Part shown: in pieces, positions 1 through 5,038 of the stretch | Position numbering within the stretch: the stretch's first letter is position 1 | Layout of the letters: each line of letters begins with the position of its first letter | Source: JAGXLC01 sp964461045 | GTDB lineage: Bacteria; Bacteroidota; Bacteroidia; Bacteroidales; UBA12077 | Assembly: GCA_964461045.1 (NCBI GenBank) | Contig: CAYWSJ010000154.1 | Coordinates: 1 to 5,420 of the forward strand | DNA: 5,420 bases | Reading direction: 5' to 3' | Made by a program: the position numbers and the translations under genes | The notes under the pieces: generated by a model | The model's database searches: none | What the model was told of the DNA's origin: nothing | What the model saw: the letters and a program-made list of their open reading frames with translations, nothing else

Positions 1-1
1 A

Positions 2-898
2 GAACAAAAAGAAGGATGGATATGGATTGATGTGATAGGGTTGTCTGATATTAAAAAGATTAAAGATGTCGGAGAAAAAATAGAGTTGCATTCCCTTATT
101 TTGGAAGATATTCTCAATGAGGGGCATCTCCCAAAGTTTGAATTCAGTGAAGACTACAAACTGTTTATTTTAAAGTACCCTTATTTTGATAAAGAAAAAG
201 ATGAGCTCAAGCTTGATCATGTTGTGCTGTATTTAAAGGACAACCTGATTGCAACTTTTCAGGAAGGATCTGAAAATCATTATGAATCAATGCTGAAAAA
301 ACTTGAAAATCCGCAAAGCACAGGTAAATCAACAAATGCCGAATATTTGTTTTACAGGGTTATCGATTTTACGATCGATCAATATTTTCTGATAATGGAG
401 TATCTGAGAAACACAATTGAAAGCACGGAAGATATTCTAATGGAAGAGCCCAATAAGAATCAGATACATGTAATTCAGCTCATCAAAAAGCGCATTGTAA
501 TCCTCCGTAAGCAGGTGAATTTTCTGAAAGCTTCCCTGGGCAAATTGCTTTCAAAAGAGGTGGTTTTTCAGGATGAATCAATCAGAATGTATTTTACAGA
601 TGTGTATGATCATATTGTACATGTAGCTGAAATGCTTGAAACGGCTAAAGATATGCAGGTAGCCTTGCTGGAGCTGAATATCTCTAATGTTAATAACTCT
701 ATGAACAGGGTTATGAAGACGCTTACCATTGTGGCTACCATTTTTATTCCCCTGACTTTTATTGCCGGAATTTACGGAATGAATTTTAAGTACATGCCGG
801 AGTTGGGATGGGAATGGGGATATCCTGCCATTCTTTCCCTAATGTTGATTCTTGCGGTTTTTATGGTCCTTTATATTCGGCGCAAAGGGTGGTTTTAA
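2..898 (+). CDS. corA: CorA-family Mg2+/Co2+ transport protein, 5'-truncated by the window edge
   Basis: Inner-membrane channel of the CorA MIT superfamily that admits Mg2+, and often Co2+ or Ni2+. The frame is open from base 2 (EQKEGWIWIDVIGLSD...), so the true start lies upstream. The GTG at 32 is an internal valine, because the WIWIDVIGLSD stretch around it is typical CorA N-domain sequence. About 298 residues are visible against roughly 320-350 in full-length family members, so a few tens of residues are missing. Visible order: alpha/beta cytoplasmic domain, a long helical stalk (about bases 380-700), a first membrane helix (TLTIVATIFIPLTFIAGIYG), the signature GMN selectivity motif at 776-784, a short periplasmic loop (MPELGWEWG), a second membrane helix, and a basic C-terminus (RRKGWF). 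It is followed by a 122-base gap holding the next operon's own promoter, so it is probably a separate transcription unit. Family assignment is very secure; ion preference is inferred. Confidence 0.95.
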   Translation, partial: EQKEGWIWIDVIGLSDIKKIKDVGEKIELHSLILEDILNEGHLPKFEFSEDYKLFILKYPYFDKEKDELKLDHVVLYLKDNLIATFQEGSENHYESMLKKLENPQSTGKSTNAEYLFYRVIDFTIDQYFLIMEYLRNTIESTEDILMEEPNKNQIHVIQLIKKRIVILRKQVNFLKASLGKLLSKEVVFQDESIRMYFTDVYDHIVHVAEMLETAKDMQVALLELNISNVNNSMNRVMKTLTIVATIFIPLTFIAGIYGMNFKYMPELGWEWGYPAILSLMLILAVFMVLYIRRKGWF

Positions 899-911
899 TT
901 ATTTTTCTCTG

Positions 912-938
912 AAAATTATTTAGAATTTATATAAATTA
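912..938 (+). promoter_or_regulatory. Conserved AT-rich upstream block, copy 1
   Basis: This block begins with AAAATTATTTAGAAT (912-926), which recurs without change at 4900-4914 in the other hydrogenase-cluster promoter, at exactly the same distance from the double palindrome. It contains an imperfect inverted repeat, TTATTTA (916-922) and TAAATTA (932-938), with a 9-base spacer. If transcription starts near 996, it sits at about -84 to -58, a usual place for an activator site or an UP-like element. The binding factor is unknown, and AT-richness makes chance symmetry possible. Confidence 0.45.
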
Positions 939-939
939 C

Positions 940-972
940 TGTTAAAAAATTAACACTGTTATAAAATTAACA
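940..972 (+). promoter_or_regulatory. Tandem Rex-type operators (two 16-bp palindromes, 1 bp apart)
   Basis: Two 6-4-6 palindromes lie end to end. Positions 940-955 read TGTTAA-AAAA-TTAACA, a perfect inverted repeat; 957-972 read TGTTAT-AAAA-TTAACA, with one arm mismatch. The core matches the TTGTTAAnnnnTTAACAA form of the Rex (NADH/NAD+-sensing repressor) box described in clostridia, except that the outermost TT/AA pair is not kept. The pair ends 10 bases before the -7 element, so it covers the -33 region, where a bound repressor would block RNA polymerase. Rex commonly controls hydrogenase and fermentation genes, which fits this cluster. A Crp/Fnr-family protein is a less likely alternative. 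No Rex gene is visible here. Confidence 0.72.
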
Positions 973-982
973 ATATATTTTG

Positions 983-990
983 TATTTTTG
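983..990 (+). promoter_or_regulatory. Bacteroidota-type -7 element for the accessory operon
   Basis: TATTTTTG matches the Bacteroidota housekeeping -7 consensus TAnnTTTG. Transcription would start near 995-997, giving a leader of about 25 bases before the ATG at 1021. No clear TTG is present at the -33 position; that space is occupied by the palindromes, so the promoter may be weak without help from an upstream factor. Confidence 0.6.
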
Positions 991-1020
991 TCGTAAAGTA
1001 TTTAAAACTACTTCAAAATT

Positions 1021-1371
1021 ATGATAAAAATGAAAGTGGATGAGATAATCAAAGCAATCGGGGGAAAGAAGTTATGCGGAGAAAGCTGTGATGTAGAAGT
1101 AAGCAAAGCTTTTTCTTCAGACCTAATGAGTGATGTCCTTACCATTCAGACAGAAGGTACTTTGCTGATAACCGGACTTGCAAACTTGCAGGCCATCCGT
1201 ACAGCTGAAATGTCGGATATCAACTGTATTGTTTTTGCCAGGAATAAAAAAGTTACCGAAGAAATGATTCAACTGGCAAAAGAAAACGATATTGTGCTTA
1301 TTCAGACTTCGTGCTCTGTTTTCAAAACATCAGGGGAGCTGTATAAAGCTGGCATTGAACCTTTATTTTAG
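1021..1371 (+). CDS. DRTGG-domain protein, copy 1
   Basis: Small stand-alone protein (116 residues) resembling the DRTGG domain (PF07085), a module also found between other domains in CBS-domain pyrophosphatases and phosphotransacetylases. The domain's function is not firmly known. Visible features: an N-terminal helix (DEIIKAIGGKKL), an SSDLMSDVL segment (residues 32-40) at the position of the domain's conserved glycine/serine-rich strand-loop, an LLITG strand, CIVFARNKKV, and a C-terminal VLIQTSCSVFKTSGELYKAGI segment resembling the domain's 'pVl.T..dTf..a..L' ending. It has four cysteines (19, 23, 69, 98), absent from the paralogue at 3188. The ATG at 1030 is an equally good start: translation from there (MKVDEI...) lines up with MKISEL of the paralogue. 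First gene of the operon behind the double operator; its stop abuts the next start with no gap. Confidence 0.85.
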   Translation: MIKMKVDEIIKAIGGKKLCGESCDVEVSKAFSSDLMSDVLTIQTEGTLLITGLANLQAIRTAEMSDINCIVFARNKKVTEEMIQLAKENDIVLIQTSCSVFKTSGELYKAGIEPLF

Positions 1372-1791
1372 ATGATGATGGAATTTAATTATGAAATAAA
1401 CGGGGGCGATTTTTCAAAGGCCGGTTTTGCATCCAGCAATCTGAAGAAAATGCTGAAGCAGATCAATACGGATCCAAAGTTGATTAAACGTATTGTTATT
1501 GCACTTTATGAAGCAGAAATGAACATTGTCGCCCATGCTTATGATGGTAAAATTAAGGTAAAAATAGCTCCCGAACAGATTGTTATTAATGTTTCCGATC
1601 GCGGACCTGGCATTGAAGATATTGACAAAGCCATGGAGGATGGGTACTCCACCGCCTCAGATGAGGTAAGGGAAATGGGATTTGGCGCTGGCATGGGATT
1701 GTCGAATATAAAAAACAATACCGATCAGTTGGATATTGAAAGTACCGTTGGGAAAGGTACTGTTTTAAAAATTGTAACAAAGTTAAGATAA
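1372..1791 (+). CDS. RsbW/SpoIIAB-like GHKL ATP-binding protein
   Basis: Single-domain HATPase_c protein (139 residues) of the anti-sigma-factor serine kinase type. The N-box is ALYEAEMNIVAHAY (44-57), with N51 as the expected Mg2+ ligand. The G1 box is DRGPGIED (76-83) and the glycine-rich lid is MGFGAGMGLSNIK (102-114). The length equals that of RsbW-like proteins, and there is no histidine phospho-acceptor domain. Typical members bind or phosphorylate an STAS anti-anti-sigma partner, but no STAS or sigma gene is visible here. The family recurs beside bifurcating hydrogenase genes in anaerobes (from memory, an anti-sigma-related gene lies beside the Thermotoga maritima hydABC locus), so a redox-linked role is likely but its target is unknown. 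Three ATGs in a row (1372, 1375, 1378) follow directly on the preceding TAG, so the exact start is ambiguous by two residues and translation is probably coupled. Confidence 0.88.
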   Translation: MMMEFNYEINGGDFSKAGFASSNLKKMLKQINTDPKLIKRIVIALYEAEMNIVAHAYDGKIKVKIAPEQIVINVSDRGPGIEDIDKAMEDGYSTASDEVREMGFGAGMGLSNIKNNTDQLDIESTVGKGTVLKIVTKLR

Positions 1792-1793
1792 TT

Positions 1794-3140
1794 ATGAGTC
1801 ACAAAACATTTCATCACGCACTGAAGATACAGGAAGACATTTGCATTGGTTGCGCACATTGTATGAACGTCTGTCCGACTGGCGCACTCAGGGTTAGAGA
1901 AGGTAAAGCTCAGTTGTACAACGAGCGTTGTGTCGATTGTGGGGAGTGTTACAGGGTTTGTCCGGTTGGTGCCATTATGGTTGAACAGGATGATTTCAGT
2001 AAAATATACGATTACAAGTACAGCGTAGCCCTGGTGCCTGAAATTTTATTTGGGCAGTTTCCTGAGAATGTCAGTAAGGGGTTGATTTATAAAGCCCTTG
2101 AGAAAATTGGTTTCGATTCGGTTTTTGAGGTTGAATACGCAACCGAAATTCTACAGGAGGCAACCAGGAAATATATGAAAGAATCGGAGCAGGAGCGACC
2201 GTTGATTTCTGCTTTTTGTCCTGCTATTGTGCGATTAATTCAGGTGAAGTTTCCTGCGCTGGTCAACCATATCATTTTGCAAAAGCCGCCTTTGGATATT
2301 GCGGCCATGTATTACCGCCAGAAATTAATTGAACAGGGCTATCCTTCTGATGATATAGGAATATTTTACATCACTCAATGCGCAGCAAAGATTGCAGCAA
2401 TTAAAAGTCCGGTGGGCGACAGCAGCAACGATATAGATGGAGTGATTAACATGGATTTCATTTATAATAAAATCTATGCAACCATTCAGCATGAAAAAGA
2501 TGATGAAGAAACCCGGGCGCTCAATGACAACATAAGCCCTGAGGCTGTAAACTGGAGTTTAACACACGGTGAAGCCGATAATATGGAAGGCCGGTGCCTG
2601 GCAATTGATGGTATTGAGAATGTAATGGATTTCCTGGAAAAGGTAGAGGATGGAGACATGGAAGATGTTGATTTTCTGGAGCTGAGGGCCTGCGATGAAA
2701 GCTGTGCCGGCGGTATCCTGAATCCTTCCAATAGATTTCTGACTGTGGAAAGGTTAAGGAATAAAGCAAAAGGACAGGCTGAGAAGGATATTAAAGCTTC
2801 TGATAATGACATAAATGAAAAGCATAATTATCTGGCAGAAAATATTGAACTTAAGCCGGTGATCCCAAGGTCTATTCTGAAACTGGATGAAGATATGACT
2901 CGTGCATTGAAAAAGATGAGGAGGGTAGAAGATATTATGAGTCGTCTGCCCGGTGTTGATTGTGGCTCTTGCGGTGCCCCATCCTGTTCAGCTCTGGCAC
3001 AGGATATCGTGAAAGGAGAAGCTTCTATGAAGGATTGCATCTTTATTCAGAGACGGTATGAAAAACGCGATATGATGAGCAGAGAAGAGGCCTATGATAT
3101 TATGAAAAAGATTTGGGGAGCCGATAAACTGAAGGATTAA
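1794..3140 (+). CDS. Ferredoxin / [FeFe]-hydrogenase-like (HydS-type) / PF04060 Fe-S protein
   Basis: A 448-residue cytoplasmic Fe-S protein with three parts. Residues 17-27 and 46-56 form two CxxCxxCxxxC ferredoxin motifs, the first followed by PTG and the second by PVG (2x[4Fe-4S]). Residues about 75-320 match the [FeFe]-hydrogenase large-subunit C-terminal domain: SAFCPA (C142), TQCAAK (C196, K199) and ACDESCAGG (C300, C304) sit where catalytic enzymes have TSCCP, MPCxxK and MACPGGCxxGGG. The four cysteines that hold the H-cluster [4Fe-4S] part are kept, but the proton-relay cysteine is Phe141 and flanking pocket residues differ. Residues 390-415 (CxxCxxxxCx16C) form the Fe-S cluster domain PF04060, as in putative sensory hydrogenases. 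No PAS domain follows; the protein ends about 33 residues later. Such proteins are found beside hydABC operons. An electron-transfer or redox/H2-sensing role is inferred; normal H2 turnover is doubtful. It starts 2 bases after the upstream ATPase gene. Confidence 0.87.
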   Translation: MSHKTFHHALKIQEDICIGCAHCMNVCPTGALRVREGKAQLYNERCVDCGECYRVCPVGAIMVEQDDFSKIYDYKYSVALVPEILFGQFPENVSKGLIYKALEKIGFDSVFEVEYATEILQEATRKYMKESEQERPLISAFCPAIVRLIQVKFPALVNHIILQKPPLDIAAMYYRQKLIEQGYPSDDIGIFYITQCAAKIAAIKSPVGDSSNDIDGVINMDFIYNKIYATIQHEKDDEETRALNDNISPEAVNWSLTHGEADNMEGRCLAIDGIENVMDFLEKVEDGDMEDVDFLELRACDESCAGGILNPSNRFLTVERLRNKAKGQAEKDIKASDNDINEKHNYLAENIELKPVIPRSILKLDEDMTRALKKMRRVEDIMSRLPGVDCGSCGAPSCSALAQDIVKGEASMKDCIFIQRRYEKRDMMSREEAYDIMKKIWGADKLKD

Positions 3141-3187
3141 AATGATATGAGTGAACGAATTAATCAATAACTGAAAAATTAGGAATT

Positions 3188-3535
3188 ATGAAAATATCTG
3201 AATTAGTTGAGAAATTTGATTTGACTGTTTTTAGCGGCAAAGAAGGTTTAGGCCGAGAAATCACAGGCGGATATGCTTCTGATTTATTAAGCGATGTGAT
3301 GGGCAATGCAAGCGAAGGACAAGTTTGGATTACCCTCCAGACACACAAAAATGTGATGGCCATTGCCTCACTTAAAGACCTTGCTGCCGTTGTTCTTGTT
3401 AAGGGAAACAAACCGGAGGAAGATACGATTATGCACAGCAATGAGGAGGCTGTTCCTGTCTTGGGAACCAGCGAAAACAGTTTTGAGCTGGCCGGTAAAT
3501 TGTATGAAACATTCAGACAACATGAAATTTTATAA
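3188..3535 (+). CDS. DRTGG-domain protein, copy 2
   Basis: A 115-residue paralogue of the protein at 1021. Shared landmarks are the N-terminal MKISELVEKF helix, ASDLLSDVM (residues 30-38, against SSDLMSDVL), the EGQVWITL strand, VVLVKGNKPEEDTI in the middle, and the terminal VPVLGTSENSFELAGKLYE, which is closer to the canonical DRTGG ending ('pVl.T...sF..a..l') than copy 1. It has no cysteines, unlike copy 1. It follows a 47-base gap with no recognisable promoter or terminator, so it is probably co-transcribed with the upstream Fe-S gene. Its end overlaps the PHP gene by 14 bases, suggesting translational coupling. The ATG at 3188 is preferred because no other in-frame start fits the domain boundary. 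Function is unknown; the pairing with a phosphoesterase and GHKL modules suggests a regulatory ligand-binding role, which is inference. Confidence 0.85.
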   Translation: MKISELVEKFDLTVFSGKEGLGREITGGYASDLLSDVMGNASEGQVWITLQTHKNVMAIASLKDLAAVVLVKGNKPEEDTIMHSNEEAVPVLGTSENSFELAGKLYETFRQHEIL

Positions 3536-4265
3536 GGCTGATTTACATACACACACTGTTTTGTCACCTTGCGGCGATCTTGATATGAGTCCGAAAAAAA
3601 TAATCGAAGAAGCCAAAAGAAAAGGGATTGATATGCTGGGCATTACCGATCATAATACTACGCGTCAATGTGAAGCGCTTGTGCAGGTTGCCAAAGAAGA
3701 GGATCTCTATGTGTTGTGCGGAGCAGAAGTAAATACCAGGGAAGAGGTTCACTGCCTGGCGTTCTTCGAAACCACAGAACAGCTTGCTGAATTTGATAAA
3801 TTCTTGTACAATCACCTTGAAAATATTCAAAATCACCCGGACAAATTTGGTTACCAGGTAGTGGTTGATAAAGAGGGAATGATTCTGGATGAAATTGACA
3901 AATTGCTTATTTCAGCTATTGATCTGACAATAGAAGAAGTGGAGAAAAAAGTTCACGAACTGGATGGGATTTTCATACCGGCTCACATCGATCGTTTCAG
4001 AAATGGGCTGATGGGGCAACTGGGTTTTATTCCTCCCGGGTTGAATTTCGATGCGCTTGAGTTGTCTAAATATACTTCGCGGAGCCAGTTTGTATCAGAG
4101 TACCCGAAATATAACAATTTTACGTATATTCAGAGCTCTGATGCCCATTTCATCGAGGATATTGGAGCGGTTCATACCAATTTCTATATCGAAGAACCCT
4201 CATTTGACGAGATTAGGAAAGCGCTGCAAAACAAAGACGGAAGAAAGACAGAATTAATAAAGTGA
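3522..4265 (+). CDS. PHP-domain metal-dependent phosphoesterase
   Basis: A 247-residue protein of the PHP superfamily (polymerase and histidinol phosphatase fold), which uses a cluster of two or three metal ions to hydrolyse phosphoesters. All motifs are present in order: DLHTHT (H9, H11), GITDHN (D43, H44), GAEV (E69), EEVHCL (H77), IPAHIDR (H155) and SSDAH (D207, H209), so it should be active. The frame is open as far back as 3363, but homology begins only at MKFYKADLHTHT, so the ATG at 3522 is chosen. That places the start 14 bases inside the end of the DRTGG gene. The substrate cannot be told from sequence; related proteins act on histidinol phosphate, 3',5'-nucleotide bisphosphates or DNA ends. 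In this cluster it may remove a phosphate placed by, or sensed by, the neighbouring GHKL/DRTGG proteins, which is inference. It is not fused to a polymerase. Confidence 0.9.
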   Translation: MKFYKADLHTHTVLSPCGDLDMSPKKIIEEAKRKGIDMLGITDHNTTRQCEALVQVAKEEDLYVLCGAEVNTREEVHCLAFFETTEQLAEFDKFLYNHLENIQNHPDKFGYQVVVDKEGMILDEIDKLLISAIDLTIEEVEKKVHELDGIFIPAHIDRFRNGLMGQLGFIPPGLNFDALELSKYTSRSQFVSEYPKYNNFTYIQSSDAHFIEDIGAVHTNFYIEEPSFDEIRKALQNKDGRKTELIK

Positions 4266-4288
4266 TTAGTTACAAATAAAAGATTCAC

Positions 4289-4855
4289 ATGAAAAATCTG
4301 GCCTACCACATCTTAGACATTGTTCAGAACTCTATCAGGGCAAAAGCCAGTTTGATAGGAGTCTACATTTATGAGAACGATGAAACCGAAGAACTGAAAA
4401 TATCAGTAGTGGACAATGGAAAGGGCATGACAACCGATCAGATCCGGAGAGCACATGATCCTTATTATACATCGCGTAAATCTAGAAGTGTGGGACTGGG
4501 ACTTTCACTTTTCAAACAAAACGCAGAACAAACAGGCGGAAATTTTAAAATCGATTCGAAAGTTGGAAAAGGAACAACGATCACTGCTGTTTTTAAGAAA
4601 AATCATATCGATTGTCCTGCCAAAGGTGATTTGGTGGGAACTATTCATCAGTTAATCTGCGGAAACACGCATATAGAATTCTTTTTTCAATATTCAAAAA
4701 ACCATGAAGTATACGAGATGGATACAAGAGAGCTTAGGGATGTGCTTGATGGAACGTCTTTTTACGAACCGGCCATTAGTAAATATATATGTGAAATGAT
4801 AGAGGAGAACCTTCGGGAAATCGGAGCCCTGAAAAGTTTAGGATCATATACATAA
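4289..4855 (+). CDS. Stand-alone histidine-kinase-like GHKL ATPase
   Basis: A 188-residue protein whose first ~105 residues form an HATPase_c domain of histidine-kinase type. The N-box is HILDIVQNSIRAKAS (7-21), with N14 as the Mg2+ ligand. The G1 box is DNGKGM (42-47), the F-box region is HDPYYTSRK (56-64) and the G2 box is VGLGLSL (68-74), ending in GKGTTITAVF. No dimerisation/phospho-acceptor histidine domain, sensor or membrane segment precedes it, so it cannot be a conventional autophosphorylating kinase on its own. The last ~80 residues (from about CPAKGDLVG) form an unassigned alpha/beta tail with two cysteines and an acidic helix near the end (CEMIEENLREIGA). It differs clearly from the RsbW-like ATPase at 1372, so the operon has two GHKL proteins of different subfamilies. 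It lies 23 bases after the PHP gene and is the last gene of the operon. Partner and function are unknown. Confidence 0.86.
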   Translation: MKNLAYHILDIVQNSIRAKASLIGVYIYENDETEELKISVVDNGKGMTTDQIRRAHDPYYTSRKSRSVGLGLSLFKQNAEQTGGNFKIDSKVGKGTTITAVFKKNHIDCPAKGDLVGTIHQLICGNTHIEFFFQYSKNHEVYEMDTRELRDVLDGTSFYEPAISKYICEMIEENLREIGALKSLGSYT

Positions 4856-4899
4856 ATATTAATTGACAATGAATTTTACTTCTATTATCTTCATAAAAC

Positions 4900-4926
4900 A
4901 AAATTATTTAGAATATTTATAAATAA
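4900..4926 (+). promoter_or_regulatory. Conserved AT-rich upstream block, copy 2
   Basis: Starts with the same AAAATTATTTAGAAT (4900-4914) as the block at 912, again ending just before the double palindrome. Its inverted repeat is exact here: TTATTTA (4904-4910) and TAAATAA (4920-4926) with a 9-base spacer. Conservation of both sequence and spacing between two promoters argues for a bound factor or a shared promoter origin. The factor is not identifiable from sequence. Confidence 0.45.
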
Positions 4927-4927
4927 A

Positions 4928-4960
4928 TGTTATTTTTTTAACAGTGTTAATGTATTAACA
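4928..4960 (+). promoter_or_regulatory. Tandem Rex-type operators of the hydrogenase structural operon
   Basis: Again two 6-4-6 palindromes 1 base apart. Positions 4928-4943 read TGTTAT-TTTT-TTAACA, with one arm mismatch; 4945-4960 read TGTTAA-TGTA-TTAACA, a perfect inverted repeat. The order of perfect and imperfect site is reversed relative to 940-972. The pair ends 9 bases before the -7 element, overlapping the -33 region, as expected for repression. The match to the clostridial Rex core and the link to a probable NADH-dependent hydrogenase operon make Rex the leading candidate. Confidence 0.74.
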
Positions 4961-4969
4961 GAAAAATTA

Positions 4970-4977
4970 TATATTTG
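4970..4977 (+). promoter_or_regulatory. Bacteroidota-type -7 element for the gene at 5039
   Basis: TATATTTG fits TAnnTTTG exactly. The expected start of transcription is near 4983, leaving an untranslated leader of about 55 bases before the ATG at 5039. As at the first promoter, no good TTG is found at -33. No terminator hairpin is seen between 4856 and this site, so readthrough from the upstream operon is possible. Confidence 0.62.
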
Positions 4978-5038
4978 CAGAAAATAATTTAAACACAACA
5001 TCAAAATATAATTATTAAAGCTCTAATAAAAACTAACT

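Noticed and set aside
32..898. corA beginning at the GTG at 32
   Set aside because: The frame is open and CorA-like upstream to the window edge, so the GTG is an internal valine codon.
897..920. Weak AT inverted repeat after the corA stop, a possible terminator
   Set aside because: Stems are almost all A-T with a mismatch, no T-tract follows, and the right arm is part of the block conserved at the second promoter, so a regulatory explanation fits better.
940..972. Short TTAACA repeats as a CRISPR-like or replication iteron array
   Set aside because: There are only two units, each is itself a palindrome set at a promoter, there are no unique spacers, and the same array recurs at a second promoter.
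1586..1780. Reverse-strand open frame of 64 codons in the RsbW-like gene
   Set aside because: It is antisense to conserved G1 and G2 boxes and looks like a shadow frame.
2486..2812. Reverse-strand open frames inside the Fe-S protein gene (also 2521-2769 and 2828-3040)
   Set aside because: They overlap a strongly supported gene on the other strand, have biased low-information composition and match no family.
3141..3187. Possible internal promoter in the 47-base gap before DRTGG copy 2
   Set aside because: No TAnnTTTG element and no TGTTAA palindrome are present; the gap is most simply an intra-operon spacer.
3363..3521. Upstream extension of the PHP reading frame (53 extra residues)
   Set aside because: It lies wholly inside the DRTGG copy 2 gene in another frame, has no family similarity, and the PHP fold starts cleanly at MKFYKADLHTHT (3522).
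3160..3567. Reverse-strand open frame of 135 codons
   Set aside because: It is antisense to DRTGG copy 2, its Ser/Leu-rich composition is typical of a shadow frame, and no recognisable domain or promoter is seen.
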